A DNA stretch of 64,000 bases from an uncultured Actinomycetes bacterium (lineage in GTDB: Bacteria > Actinomycetota > Acidimicrobiia > Acidimicrobiales > RAAP-2). Shown here piece by piece: positions 51,046-59,778 of this stretch. Below the pieces are notes generated by a model. The model ran no database searches, was not told the origin of the DNA, and saw nothing but the letters and a program-made list of their open reading frames with translations. The stretch lies in contig CAIYAP010000007.1 of assembly GCA_903924205.1 (NCBI GenBank), positions 328,421 to 392,420 on the forward strand, written 5' to 3'. The number at the start of each line of letters is the position of its first letter. Within the stretch, counting starts at the first letter, position 1. The translations under genes were made by a program, and so were the position numbers.

Positions 51046-52145
51046 TTGGACTTTCCGCGACGAAATAATTTGGCGCTCGACGACTCATCGTTCGTCGACA
51101 CGCCCTGGAGCTGCGCCAAACTGCGAAGGAGATCGCGTTCCGCATCGGAGACCTCGCTCGGCACGTCAATACTCACGTGGACGTAGAGGTCGCCCACGCC
51201 GCGACCACGAAGGTGCGTCACCCCGCGGCCCTTCAGCCGCAGCACGGTGCCGTGCTTGGAACCTGCCGGCACGTCAATCACTTCCGGGCCATCGAGAGTG
51301 GGAATTTCCATCTCCGTGCCGAGGACGGCTTGGGGATAACGGATGACGATTTGGGTGTGCAAATCGTCGCCCTGACGTTCGAAGCGTGGGTCGTGGGCCA
51401 CCCGGATATGGACGAACAAGGTGCCATTGGGTCCGCCACGAAGTCCGGCCGGGCCGCGACCGGAGAGGCGCATCGTGGAACCATTTTCGACGCCGGCCGG
51501 CACATCCAGGGTCAAGGTCTGCTTCACCGTGGTGCGCCCTTCACCTCGACAGGTGCCACAGGGAGTGATGACGACCGTGCCGACACCGTTACAGCGCGGA
51601 CAGGCCGATGAGGTAATCATTTGACCCAAGATGGACTGCTTCACGCGACGCACTTCACCGATGCCCTGACATTCACCGCAGGTGTCCACCGAGGTTCCGG
51701 CCGCCGCGCCGAGACCCTGACAATCGGGGCAGGACACGGGCAAGGTAATCACCACGTCTCGACGAACACCACTGGACGCTTCGTTCAAGGTGATGTCGAT
51801 ACTGGCTTCCATGTCGGGACCGGGCATGGGCCCGGAGCGTCGCGGGCTGGCCCCGCCCATGTTCGAAAAGAACATGTCGAAAAGATCTTGGACTGATCCG
51901 CCACCAAAGCCACCGCCACCGAAGTTGTCCCCGTCGTGACCAAAGCGGTCGTAGTTGGAACGCCGGTCGGGATCCGACAAAATTTCATAGGCCTGCGACA
52001 CTTCCTTGAAGCGAGCTTCAGCCGCGGCATCGCCCGGATTGGCGTCGGGGTGCAATTGGCGCGCCAGTCGGCGGTAGGACTTCTTGAGGTCCTCGGGTGA
52101 CGCAGTGCGATCAACTTCGAGCAGGGCGTAGAGGTCAGCGCTCAC
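51042..52145 (-). CDS. dnaJ: Chaperone protein DnaJ
   Basis: A co-chaperone of DnaK. J domain with the HPD triplet (ARQLHPDANPGDA, near residue 33), Gly-rich linker (NFGGGGFGGGSV), four CxxCxGxG zinc repeats (CPDCQGLG, CGECQGIG, CPRCNGVG, CGTCRGEG), then the substrate-binding domain. 367 residues. GTG start overlaps hrcA's end by 11 bases. It is transcribed with hrcA, so under the CIRCE-like operator. Confidence 0.97.
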   Translation of the reverse strand: MSADLYALLEVDRTASPEDLKKSYRRLARQLHPDANPGDAAAEARFKEVSQAYEILSDPDRRSNYDRFGHDGDNFGGGGFGGGSVQDLFDMFFSNMGGASPRRSGPMPGPDMEASIDITLNEASSGVRRDVVITLPVSCPDCQGLGAAAGTSVDTCGECQGIGEVRRVKQSILGQMITSSACPRCNGVGTVVITPCGTCRGEGRTTVKQTLTLDVPAGVENGSTMRLSGRGPAGLRGGPNGTLFVHIRVAHDPRFERQGDDLHTQIVIRYPQAVLGTEMEIPTLDGPEVIDVPAGSKHGTVLRLKGRGVTHLRGRGVGDLYVHVSIDVPSEVSDAERDLLRSLAQLQGVSTNDESSSAKLFRRGKSK

Positions 52146-53187
52146 CGATCAAATCTCCTAAACGTTGGCCGAGTTGCTCTGAAACCAATTGGGCGGTCGC
52201 GAGCGCTTCGGGGTAATTCATGCGCGTCGGGCCGAGGAGGCCCACTGCGCCCGTGACCTCGCCGTCGACGGTCACCGGCGCCACGACCACCGCCGCGGTC
52301 GACAGCGGCTCGTAGCCGTGTTCCGACCCAATGGCCACCGACAAACCCTGCTGCAAGATGTCCTCGAGCAAGTTGACGACGACAATTTCCTTCTCCAGCA
52401 GTCCGAGTACGTTGCGCACTGCTTCGACGGTGTCGAAGGTGTCGGCCACTTTCGCCGACCCGCCGATGTAGACGCGGTCTTCCTCGAAGGTCGGTGTGCT
52501 GCGATACAAGCTCGCGATGGCGTCGCGCACCAAGGTGGCGACCGGCGTGTCGCGCGAGGGAACTTCCACGCGCTGCTCGAGCGTGTTGCCGAAGAGCAAG
52601 GAAGCGATCTGGGTCGACGCTTCACTGACCTGCTCGGGAGTGATCTCAAAGGGCAGTTCTAAGGTGCGACGCACCGCTTCGCCATCGGACAAGATCGCGA
52701 CCACGACGCAACGTCGAGGACCGAGGTCCACGACCTGCACGGAGCGCACGGTGGCCGACGCGTGGCTGGGCGCGATAATCACCGAGGTGTAGTTGCTCAT
52801 CTCGTTCAGCATCTGGCTGGTCTGCGTGAGGACCTCTTCCATCTCTCCGCGCAGGTGGCTGAAGAAGTTGGCCAAGGTGCTGTGCTGGGTGTGTGGCAAC
52901 ACGCCGCGGCCTAGGTGATCCACGAAATAGCGATAACCCTTGTCGGTGGGAATTCGCCCCGCGGAGGTGTGCGGCTGAACCAAAAAACCCTCGCGCTCCA
53001 GCGACACCATTTCGGATCTCACGGTGGCCGAGGACACGTTGACGCCCTCGTTCGTGGAGACGGAGTTCGACCCCACCGGCTGTGCGGTGTCAATGTGCTC
53101 CGCGACGACGGCATTCAAGATGGCGGCTTTGCGCTCATCTAACTCACCCGTCGTGGCGGGCTGAATTTTGGGAGTTGAATCTGCCAT
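52135..53187 (-). CDS. hrcA: Heat-inducible transcription repressor HrcA
   Basis: HrcA binds CIRCE and represses heat-shock genes. The N-terminal winged helix has DERKAAILNAVVAEHIDTAQ then VSSATVRSEMVSLEREGFLV and SAGRIPTDKGYRYFVDHL, followed by the GAF-like dimer domain. 350 residues. The start at 53187 (MADSTPKIQP) is next to a CIRCE-like inverted repeat, which makes autoregulation likely. It leads the hrcA-dnaJ-rsmE-HIT-phoH-ybeY-corC-era block. Confidence 0.95.
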   Translation of the reverse strand: MADSTPKIQPATTGELDERKAAILNAVVAEHIDTAQPVGSNSVSTNEGVNVSSATVRSEMVSLEREGFLVQPHTSAGRIPTDKGYRYFVDHLGRGVLPHTQHSTLANFFSHLRGEMEEVLTQTSQMLNEMSNYTSVIIAPSHASATVRSVQVVDLGPRRCVVVAILSDGEAVRRTLELPFEITPEQVSEASTQIASLLFGNTLEQRVEVPSRDTPVATLVRDAIASLYRSTPTFEEDRVYIGGSAKVADTFDTVEAVRNVLGLLEKEIVVVNLLEDILQQGLSVAIGSEHGYEPLSTAAVVVAPVTVDGEVTGAVGLLGPTRMNYPEALATAQLVSEQLGQRLGDLIGER

Positions 53188-53214
53188 TTGGCAGTCGAGT
53201 CTACCGAGTGCCAA
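53188..53214. promoter_or_regulatory. CIRCE-like HrcA operator
   Basis: TTGGCACTC-N9-GACTGCCAA read on the minus strand, versus the CIRCE consensus TTAGCACTC-N9-GAGTGCTAA: 15 of 18 arm bases match and the spacer is exact. It ends right at the hrcA ATG. A TAGACT possible -10 lies inside its spacer (53198-53203). Confidence 0.85.
53198..53203 (-). promoter_or_regulatory. Possible -10 of hrcA within CIRCE
   Basis: TAGACT on the minus strand, ten bases before the hrcA ATG and inside the CIRCE spacer, so HrcA would block it directly. Confidence 0.35.
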
Positions 53215-53229
53215 GCAAATTCCTCGACC

Positions 53230-53235
53230 TAAGGT
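53230..53235 (+). promoter_or_regulatory. Putative -10 of the DinB-like gene (leaderless)
   Basis: TAAGGT, six bases before the ATG at 53242. The CIRCE-like element would cover its upstream (-35) side. Confidence 0.5.
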
Positions 53236-53241
53236 TGCGCC

Positions 53242-53757
53242 ATGTCCGCCATTCCCCTCCCCGACCGCCAACCAACCGCCACTCAGGGTTCCGAGCGAGA
53301 CCAGCTCAACAGTTGGCTCGATTTTTACCGCGACACGCTGCTCGCCAAATGCGCGCAGATTGATGACGAACTGCTCGCCACCCGACCGCTTCCGCCCAGC
53401 AATTTGTCGCTCCTCGGCATCCTTCGCCACATGGCGGCCGTGGAATGGTGGTGGTTTGAGTTCAACTTTGCGGGCTTGGACACGCCCGAGTTGATTGATT
53501 CAGCCACTGACTCCGACGCCGATTTCAATGATCTCGGCGCCCTCCCGGTACCGGACGTCTACGAGATGTTCGTGGCGCAAGTGGCTCGCTCGCGTGAGCA
53601 GGCAGCCGCCGGGAATTTTGTTGACATGGCCGCACGATCTTCCGACCGGCCCGTCAACCTTCGATGGATCTACATCCACATGATCGAGGAGTACGCGCGC
53701 CACTGCGGACACGCCGATCTCATTCGCGAAACCCTCGACGGGCACGTCGGGTATTAA
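53242..53757 (+). CDS. DinB-superfamily (DUF664) protein
   Basis: A 171-residue four-helix-bundle protein. The three-histidine metal site is visible: RHMAAVEWWW (His near residue 61) and IYIHMIEEYARHCGHADLIR (His near 146 and 154). DUF664 is common in actinobacteria, where relatives act as mycothiol-dependent enzymes. Its exact substrate is unknown. It ends in a four-base convergent overlap with the zinc-ribbon microprotein gene. Confidence 0.9.
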   Translation: MSAIPLPDRQPTATQGSERDQLNSWLDFYRDTLLAKCAQIDDELLATRPLPPSNLSLLGILRHMAAVEWWWFEFNFAGLDTPELIDSATDSDADFNDLGALPVPDVYEMFVAQVARSREQAAAGNFVDMAARSSDRPVNLRWIYIHMIEEYARHCGHADLIRETLDGHVGY

Positions 53758-53915
53758 TTCGTTGCGGGATTCATGATCCCGCAACGACTGCAGCGGTAGT
53801 TCGTCGCGGCCCAGCACACGAGATTCTCCGTGTGGCAAAACGGGCAAGTGGGGTGCTCGTAACGAGGGGTTCCGCAACCGCAGCGAGTCTGTTGAGGGTG
53901 GCAAGGTACATCCAT
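53754..53915 (-). CDS. Zinc-ribbon microprotein
   Basis: A 53-residue ORF: MDVPCHPQQTRCGCGTPRYE then CPFC and CSRCG, ending NPATN. Eight cysteines in pairs suggest two zinc-binding ribbons. No family is recognised. Support for expression: TACGGT lies exactly six bases before the ATG, as for the other leaderless starts here; the position just downstream of lepA leaves 39 bases. Its stop overlaps the DinB-like gene stop by four bases (TTAA). Confidence 0.6.
   Translation of the reverse strand: MDVPCHPQQTRCGCGTPRYEHPTCPFCHTENLVCWAATNYRCSRCGIMNPATN
53759..53787. terminator. Hairpin (12-bp stem) at the DinB/zinc-ribbon convergence
   Basis: TCGTTGCGGGAT/ATCCCGCAACGA around TCATG, just after the DinB-like stop and within the end of the zinc-ribbon ORF. 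No U tract. Probable terminator of the DinB-like gene. Confidence 0.55.
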
Positions 53916-53921
53916 CGCCAC

Positions 53922-53927
53922 ACCGTA
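53922..53927 (-). promoter_or_regulatory. Putative -10 of the zinc-ribbon gene (leaderless)
   Basis: TACGGT on the minus strand, six bases before the ATG. Confidence 0.4.
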
Positions 53928-53954
53928 TGGTCGGGCTGTGACGGCGGCGGATCG

Positions 53955-55760
53955 TCAGTCTTCGAGTTTCAGCGCCGCGACGAATGCTTCTTGCGGAATC
54001 TCTACGCGGCCAATGTTCTTCATGCGTTTCTTACCCTCTTTTTGCTTCTCGAGGAGTTTGCGCTTTCGAGTGATGTCACCGCCGTAGCACTTAGCCAACA
54101 CGTCTTTACGCACGGCCTTGACCGTTTCTCGCGAAATGATGCGTCCTCCAATGGCCGCCTGAATGGGCACATCAAACATTTGACGGGGAATCAGTTCCTT
54201 GAGACGCTCGGCCATCTTGCGGCCGTAATAGTCGGCGTTCGACTTATGCACCACCGTCGAAAACGCGTCGACGGGTTCATGATTGATCAGGAGGTCGACG
54301 CGCACCATCTGGCTCGTGATGTAGCCACCGGGTTCGTAGTCCAGCGAGGCGTAGCCCTTGGTGCGACTCTTCAACGCGTCAAAGAAGTCAATGACCACTT
54401 CGCTGAGGGGAATCTTGTAACGCATCTCGACGCGTTCCGTCGAGAGGTATTCCATTTTGATCATCTCGGCACGTCGGCTCTGGCAGAGATCCATCACCGG
54501 CCCGAGGTATTCCGACGGGGTGAGGATGTTGATTTCCAAGATGGGCTCTTCGATGTAGTCGATGCGACTGGGGTCGGGCATCTCGACCGGGTTATCCACG
54601 ATGACCATCTCGCCGTTGGTGAGGTGCGCGCGATAGACGACTGAGGGTGCGGTCGCAATCAGCGACAGGTTGAACTCCCGCTCCAAACGTTCCCGGACAA
54701 TCTCCATGTGCAAGAGACCGAGAAATCCACAGCGAAAGCCAATACCCAAGGCGTGGGAAGCCTCCGGCTCAAAAGTCACCGAGGCGTCGTTCAGTTTGAG
54801 CTTGTCGAGGGCATCACGCAGGTCGGGAAGCTCGTCACCATCAATGGGGTAGATGCCGCAAAACACCATGGGCTTGGGGTCGCGGTAGCCATCGAGTGCT
54901 TCCGTGGCGGGGTGAATGGCGGTCGTGACGGTTTCACCCGAACGAGCCGAGGCGACGTCCTTGATGCCGGCGATGAGGTACCCCACTTCGCCCGGTCCGA
55001 GGCGAGTGACCGGCACGTTCACCGGGGTGCGCATACCAATCTCTTCGATGTCGTAGTTCTGGGCGGCCTGCATGAGGCGAATCTTCTGGTTCGCCGACAA
55101 GGTGCCCTCCATGATGCGCACGGAGGAGATAACACCTCGGTACTGGTCATAAAAAGAGTCAAAAATCAGTCCGCGAAGGGGCGCCTCGGCGTCACCCTGC
55201 GGCGCGGGAATGCGCTGAATAACGGCTCGCAGGAGTTCGGGCACGCCTTCACCCGTCTTGGCCGAAATAGCCAATACTTCGCCCGCGGGAATACCGAGCA
55301 CGCGCTCGAGTTCTTCCTTGCAGCGATCGGGGTCGGCCGCCGGAAGGTCAATCTTGTTCAGGCAGGCCACGATTTCGAGATTGTTCTCGAGGGCCTGGTA
55401 ACAGTTAGCGAGCGTTTGCGCCTGAATTCCTTGTGAGGCGTCAACGAGGAGAACCGCTCCCTCGCACGCAGCGAGTGAACGCGATACTTCGTAGCCAAAG
55501 TCCACGTGCCCCGGCGTGTCGATAAGTTGCAGAATGTGGTCGTCGAAGTTCACCCGAACGTTTTGGGCCTTGATGGTGATGCCCCGTTCGCGTTCGATAT
55601 CCATGGAATCGAGGTATTGGGCCCGCATGAGACGAGGGTCGACGGCCCCCGTGATTTCCAAGATGCGGTCCGACAGGGTGGATTTCCCATGGTCGATGTG
55701 GGCAATAATCGAAAAGTTGCGGATTTTTGCCGGATTAATGAGTGAAGGAGGGGTCGCCAC
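53955..55760 (-). CDS. lepA: Elongation factor 4 (LepA)
   Basis: A 601-residue ribosomal GTPase that affects initiation and elongation under stress. G1 [10 protein letters not shown]2 region [11 protein letters not shown]3 DTPGH, G4 NKIDL, and the LepA-specific C-terminal domain ending [20 protein letters not shown]. Start GTG; TAGCCT lies nine bases upstream, slightly longer than the leaderless spacing. Divergent from rpsT. Confidence 0.97.
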   Translation of the reverse strand: MATPPSLINPAKIRNFSIIAHIDHGKSTLSDRILEITGAVDPRLMRAQYLDSMDIERERGITIKAQNVRVNFDDHILQLIDTPGHVDFGYEVSRSLAACEGAVLLVDASQGIQAQTLANCYQALENNLEIVACLNKIDLPAADPDRCKEELERVLGIPAGEVLAISAKTGEGVPELLRAVIQRIPAPQGDAEAPLRGLIFDSFYDQYRGVISSVRIMEGTLSANQKIRLMQAAQNYDIEEIGMRTPVNVPVTRLGPGEVGYLIAGIKDVASARSGETVTTAIHPATEALDGYRDPKPMVFCGIYPIDGDELPDLRDALDKLKLNDASVTFEPEASHALGIGFRCGFLGLLHMEIVRERLEREFNLSLIATAPSVVYRAHLTNGEMVIVDNPVEMPDPSRIDYIEEPILEINILTPSEYLGPVMDLCQSRRAEMIKMEYLSTERVEMRYKIPLSEVVIDFFDALKSRTKGYASLDYEPGGYITSQMVRVDLLINHEPVDAFSTVVHKSNADYYGRKMAERLKELIPRQMFDVPIQAAIGGRIISRETVKAVRKDVLAKCYGGDITRKRKLLEKQKEGKKRMKNIGRVEIPQEAFVAALKLED

Positions 55761-55769
55761 GGTCCTCTC

Positions 55770-55775
55770 AGGCTA
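55770..55775 (-). promoter_or_regulatory. Possible -10 of lepA
   Basis: TAGCCT on the minus strand, nine bases before the GTG, longer spacing than the leaderless set. Confidence 0.3.
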
Positions 55776-55812
55776 TCGGGTGAGCTCGGCCTCGCACGCC
55801 CGGCTGAATGCC

Positions 55813-55821
55813 TGCTAATCT
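55813..55821 (+). promoter_or_regulatory. Putative extended -10 of rpsT
   Basis: TGCTAATCT, 48 bases before the rpsT GTG. The leader contains AAGGGTG as ribosome site. Confidence 0.5.
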
Positions 55822-55869
55822 TGCAAAGCCCGCCGGGACTGTCCGGCACGAGCTCAAGGGTGACCACAC

Positions 55870-56127
55870 GTGGCAAATATCAAGAGTCAGATCAAGCGCA
55901 ACAAGACCAACGAGAAGGCGCACGCCCGTAACAAGGCCGTGAAGTCTGAAGTTCGCACTCGCATCAAGAATGCCGTGGCTTTCGCCGGCACCGAGACCGA
56001 GGCCGACGCGCTGCGACTCGCCATGAAGAAGCTCGACAAGGCTGCCTCCAAGGGCATCATTCACAAGAACCAGGCCGCCAACCGCAAGAGCGGCCTGATG
56101 AAGAAGCTCAACGCTCTGAAGGGTTAA
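55870..56127 (+). CDS. rpsT: 30S ribosomal protein S20
   Basis: An 85-residue basic protein: [20 protein letters not shown] at the start and [20 protein letters not shown] at the end, the S20 signature. GTG start with AAGGGTG upstream. Divergent from lepA and convergent with holA, three bases apart, the usual rpsT neighbourhood. Confidence 0.97.
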   Translation: MANIKSQIKRNKTNEKAHARNKAVKSEVRTRIKNAVAFAGTETEADALRLAMKKLDKAASKGIIHKNQAANRKSGLMKKLNALKG

Positions 56128-56130
56128 TCC

Positions 56131-57120
56131 CTAGCGTCGTGCGGCCGCGGCGTGAAGCCGTGCGAGCCGCGCGACGAGTACTTCCACCACCGCCTGAGAC
56201 GATAATCCTCCGGCACGACCCTTGACGTCGCGATCGGCTTCCAACACCAAATCGAGTGCCGCGGCCGCTTTATCTGACCCCAGCGCTTGAATGGTCTTCA
56301 TCCTCTTCTTCGGCTGAGACGGTCGCGTATTGGGGCCCATGGCCGCACGCGCCTCCGCTTCAGTGATACCGGGAGCATCCACCGCAGCGACCCCGAGATA
56401 GAAACGCGTCAGAATATTGACGATGTAGACACCGGCGCCGGCGTCGCGGCCCACAATGCGCCTCGCGACGTGAATGGCGGTGGCCACTTGACCACGTTCA
56501 ATAGCGTCGGTGAGGTCCCATTCGGGCACCGACCCCTCTCCCCCGATGTAGGGCTCAATCTGCTCTTTGCCGATCGGGGCGGAGCCATAAATATTGGACA
56601 AGGTCTCGGCCAGTGCGGCGACGCGGCCAATGTCATCACCCAATAAATCACGGATGTAGGCCACCGTGCCGGCTCTCACCGTTACTCGATGACGAGACAA
56701 GGTCTCCTCGATGATGCGGTCGTGATCTGATTCCTTCCAGCCCACATCGAAAGCGACGGCCTCGCCTGCCGCCGCGATGAGTTCCTTCGGCGCGCGCGCA
56801 ATGGCCACGACGCAGTGAACCGCGGGCGTCGGGTTCTTAGCCCAGGCGACAATACTCTGCACATCGTCGTCGGTCATCTTGTCGCTAAAACGCACCAAGA
56901 CCACGCGCCGCTCCACGATGAATGGTGGCGTCGCGAGCGAGCCTGCGACGTCACCGCGAAGTCGATCCCGGTCGTCACCGTTGGTTTCGGCGTGAAAGAA
57001 GAAGGACTCGAGCATCATGGACGGGTCGCCATCGCCCACGAGTTCGTTGGCCCGCTCGCGAGCGCGTTGTTCCACCAAACTCCATTCGGAGCCCGACACC
57101 ACAATGAGTGATTCAGCCAC
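56131..57120 (-). CDS. holA: DNA polymerase III delta subunit HolA
   Basis: The clamp-loader delta subunit. Diffuse but typical features: LIVVSGSEWSLVEQRARERA at the start, ERRVVLVRFSDKMTDDD, LLGDDIGRVAALAETLSNIY in the middle AAA+-like part, and a helical collar with AIERGQVATAIHVARRIVG and RMKTIQALGSDKAAAALDLV. Placed by the classical rpsT-holA-lepA neighbourhood. The GTG at 57120 is chosen (overlap of eight bases with the folP-like gene); GTG 57153 or ATG 57150 are also possible. Confidence 0.85.
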   Translation of the reverse strand: MAESLIVVSGSEWSLVEQRARERANELVGDGDPSMMLESFFFHAETNGDDRDRLRGDVAGSLATPPFIVERRVVLVRFSDKMTDDDVQSIVAWAKNPTPAVHCVVAIARAPKELIAAAGEAVAFDVGWKESDHDRIIEETLSRHRVTVRAGTVAYIRDLLGDDIGRVAALAETLSNIYGSAPIGKEQIEPYIGGEGSVPEWDLTDAIERGQVATAIHVARRIVGRDAGAGVYIVNILTRFYLGVAAVDAPGITEAEARAAMGPNTRPSQPKKRMKTIQALGSDKAAAALDLVLEADRDVKGRAGGLSSQAVVEVLVARLARLHAAAARR

Positions 57121-57970
57121 GGCGCGCCTCGAAGACGGCGGCGCAGGCATCACGAACCTTCACCGTGCCCGCCACGTCGTGGACGCGCAAAATGCGACAG
57201 CCCGCCCCAATTCCCATAGCGCTGGCCGCCAGGGTGGGTTCACGACGCTCGGTCACCACGAGATCGAACATCTTGCCGAGGAAAGTTTTGTTGGAGGCCG
57301 ACAGGAGCAGGGGGGCACCGAGGTCGGTCAATGTGGCCGAGTCGCGCAAGAGTTGCAGCGATTGCTGTGACGTTTTCCCGAGGTCAAGACCCGCGTCCAC
57401 GATGATGGACAGGGGGTGAACGCCGGCGTCCAGTGCCTGGTCGCGTCGGATACGAAGAAAGTCGTGCACCGTGGCGGTGACGTCGTCGTAGTGAGGGTTG
57501 GGGTCCGCCACTCGGGGGCGAAGGCGTATGTGGGTAGCGACCACCGCGGCATCCGCCGCGGCGGCCACCGCGAGATAGTCGGGATCCGCGAATCCACTGA
57601 TGTCGTTACCGATGATCGCCCCGGCCGCGAAGCACTCACGCGCCACCGACGCGCGCCAGGTGTCGATGGAGAGCGGCACGTCGAAGCGACGGTGAAGTTC
57701 TGCAATGGCGGGCACCACGCGCTCAAGCTCTTCGGCCTCAGTCACTTCATCGCCCGGGCCCGCTTTCACGCCGCCGACATCCAAGATGTCGGCCCCCTCG
57801 GTCACGAGTTGCTCAGCTCGGGCGAAGAACTGATCAAGATCAAAAGTCGCCGCGGGCGAGAAGAAGGAGTCCTTGGTGCGATTCAAGATGCCCATGACCT
57901 GCGCCCTCGTCGTGACGTCGATCTCTCGAGTCCCGAGGCGAAGTGTGGTCGTGGGCAATACCGTAAACAT
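57113..57970 (-). CDS. Dihydropteroate synthase paralogue (FolP2-like)
   Basis: A 285-residue TIM-barrel. MGILNRTKDSFF (usual MGILNVTPDSFS), SIDTWRAS, NDISGF, VDAGLDLGKT and the C-terminal RVHDVAGTVKVRDA are DHPS motifs. The pABA/sulfa-site loop, usually ESTRPG, is VKAGPG here (DVGGVKAGPG, residues 64-73), and the GSRK motif is SASNKTFLG. These changes match the FolP2 group of actinobacteria, which are not thought to make dihydropteroate. Overlaps holA by eight bases and the thioredoxin gene by one. Confidence 0.85.
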   Translation of the reverse strand: MFTVLPTTTLRLGTREIDVTTRAQVMGILNRTKDSFFSPAATFDLDQFFARAEQLVTEGADILDVGGVKAGPGDEVTEAEELERVVPAIAELHRRFDVPLSIDTWRASVARECFAAGAIIGNDISGFADPDYLAVAAAADAAVVATHIRLRPRVADPNPHYDDVTATVHDFLRIRRDQALDAGVHPLSIIVDAGLDLGKTSQQSLQLLRDSATLTDLGAPLLLSASNKTFLGKMFDLVVTERREPTLAASAMGIGAGCRILRVHDVAGTVKVRDACAAVFEARRG

Positions 57971-58674
57971 CAGTAGAGGCGGTTCGCCATCTGACGGCGA
58001 TACGAGACGTAGCGAGGGTCCTCGGGACCGAGGGCGTCCAGAATGGAGATCAATTCCTCGCGAGCCATCGCGTCATCACGCACCTTCGCGAGCAGGTGGT
58101 CCAACTTGCTGTCCAATGAGTCATCCAGCGAAATACCCCGGCGTGCCAAGTCGATCTGGGCACGCAACGCGTTGACGACGACGCTCGGCGACGCCGACTC
58201 CAATATCGCGGTGAGTTCATCGACGCGTCCACTCTTCATCAAGAAGTCGCCGAGAGAGCCCAGTGTGCGAAGGTCGGCCGCATCGAGCTCGTACGCACGA
58301 CGAAGGGACGTCTCATCACCGAGTTCCAAAAGCTGATCCACGCTCTCGCCCATCGGCGCCAGTTTGTTCACGAATTCGCGAATGGCCGCCTCCGGTTGCG
58401 CACCCGTAAAGCCGTCCACGATTTGTTCATCCACGATGGCAAAGACGGCGGGAATCGATTGCACCTGAAACATGCGCGCAACCGCGGGATTAGCGTCAAC
58501 GTCGACCTTGGCCAACTCCACGACACCGTTGGTCTCACCAATGACCTTTTCCAAGATGGGACCGAGGGTCTTGCACGGGGTGCACCACTCCGCCCAGAGG
58601 TCCACGATGACGGGCACGGAGCGTGAGCGCTCCAAGACCTCGGTTCCAAAGGTGAGGTCAGTAACGTCGGCCAT
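57970..58674 (-). CDS. Thioredoxin-TPR protein (CnoX/YbbN-like)
   Basis: A 234-residue protein. Thioredoxin domain (1-110) with VIVDLWAEWCTPCKTLGPIL (WCTPC active site) and QSIPAVFAIVDEQIVDGFTG (cis-Pro). The C-terminal half is a TPR-like helical part (LARRGISLDDSLDSKLDHLL) as in CnoX/YbbN, a chaperone-linked redox protein. The ATG at 58674 has TAGTCT seven bases upstream. The frame is open upstream but crosses the divergent gene. Confidence 0.88.
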   Translation of the reverse strand: MADVTDLTFGTEVLERSRSVPVIVDLWAEWCTPCKTLGPILEKVIGETNGVVELAKVDVDANPAVARMFQVQSIPAVFAIVDEQIVDGFTGAQPEAAIREFVNKLAPMGESVDQLLELGDETSLRRAYELDAADLRTLGSLGDFLMKSGRVDELTAILESASPSVVVNALRAQIDLARRGISLDDSLDSKLDHLLAKVRDDAMAREELISILDALGPEDPRYVSYRRQMANRLY

Positions 58675-58681
58675 GGCACGC

Positions 58682-58687
58682 AGACTA
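58682..58687 (-). promoter_or_regulatory. Putative -10 of the thioredoxin-folP2-holA unit (leaderless)
   Basis: TAGTCT on the minus strand, seven bases before the ATG. Confidence 0.5.
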
Positions 58688-58728
58688 CCGTCGCGATGCG
58701 ACGAGATGAGGGGTGTTTGCCACAGGGC

Positions 58729-58734
58729 TAGCCT
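58729..58734 (+). promoter_or_regulatory. Possible -10 of the phosphotransferase gene
   Basis: TAGCCT, nine bases before the ATG at 58744. Confidence 0.3.
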
Positions 58735-58743
58735 TGACTCATC

Positions 58744-59778
58744 ATGAGCGTTCTCGGCATTAATCACGAGTCTGTCTCGGCCTGGATGGTCGAGAACGTG
58801 GGTGCGGTCGCGCCGCTGACCTTTGATCTCATTGCCGGTGGTCGCTCCAATCTCACCTACCGCGTCACCGACGCCACCGGTCGTCATTTCGCGTTGCGTC
58901 GTCCGCCGACGAGCCACGTCCTCCCGACGGCTCACGACATGGTGCGCGAACACACCATCATTTCTGCCCTCGCTCCGCAGGGCGTGCCGGTCGCGGCTCC
59001 TCTCGGCCTCTGTGTCGACGAGAGCATCAATGAACGCCCCTTCTACGTTATGGAGTTTGTGGAGGGCCACATTCTGCGTGACGCCGCCCAGGCGTCCGCT
59101 GCTTTCACTGAGGCGCAGCGAGCGCTTATTGGGCCCTCGCTCGCACGCACCTTGTCCCGCCTCCACGACGTAGATGTCGAGGCGGCCGGACTGGGAACAC
59201 TCGCGCGTCACGACGGCTACATCGAGCGTCAAGTAAAGCGCTGGCGAGGCCAATACGAACAGATGGCGGTGGAAGGTGTCGCTCACGATGGCCTCGTGGA
59301 GGCCGTCGGAGACGCACTCGCAGCATCAATCCCCACCCAACAGAAGGTGGCAGTCGTTCACGGGGACTACCGTCTCGACAACACCGTGCTCAACAACCAC
59401 GGCGACGTCACCGCCATTTTGGACTGGGAGATTTGCACCCTCGGCGACCCGCTCGCCGACGTGGGCCTACTGCTCGTGTACTGGACTGATGCGGGCGATG
59501 GCGCCGCCGCCCTCCTCGGCGCCGCTCCCACCACCGCACCAGGCTTCTCTACTCGTGCCGAGGTGCTGGCGGCCTACAGCGACGCCACCTCGCTGGATCT
59601 CAGCGACGTCGCCTTCTACCAAGCCTTTGGGTACTGGAAACTGGCCTGCATTTTGCAGGGCGTCTTTGCTCGGTATCGCGCGGGCGCCACGGCGGGCGAC
59701 ACCGGGTCAGTGGATGAATTTCCGACGCACATTCGATTGCTGGCCGAAACGGCCAAGACCACATTGGAGTCGATGTAA
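58744..59778 (+). CDS. APH-family phosphotransferase (ACAD10/11-like kinase)
   Basis: A 344-residue kinase-fold protein. Nucleotide loop IAGGRSNLTYRVTDA; Brenner motif HGDYRLDNTVL; metal motif AILDWEICTLGDPLADVG. This group resembles the kinase domain of ACAD10/11 proteins, which phosphorylate hydroxyacyl-CoA for degradation. A role in fatty-acid use is likely but no partner is near. Its stop overlaps the next start by one base (TAATG). Confidence 0.88.
   Translation: MSVLGINHESVSAWMVENVGAVAPLTFDLIAGGRSNLTYRVTDATGRHFALRRPPTSHVLPTAHDMVREHTIISALAPQGVPVAAPLGLCVDESINERPFYVMEFVEGHILRDAAQASAAFTEAQRALIGPSLARTLSRLHDVDVEAAGLGTLARHDGYIERQVKRWRGQYEQMAVEGVAHDGLVEAVGDALAASIPTQQKVAVVHGDYRLDNTVLNNHGDVTAILDWEICTLGDPLADVGLLLVYWTDAGDGAAALLGAAPTTAPGFSTRAEVLAAYSDATSLDLSDVAFYQAFGYWKLACILQGVFARYRAGATAGDTGSVDEFPTHIRLLAETAKTTLESM

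Noticed and set aside
58675..59286. Long upstream extension of the thioredoxin-TPR frame
   Set aside because: It crosses the divergent phosphotransferase gene; the ATG at 58674 has a leaderless -10 and gives a standard thioredoxin N-terminus.
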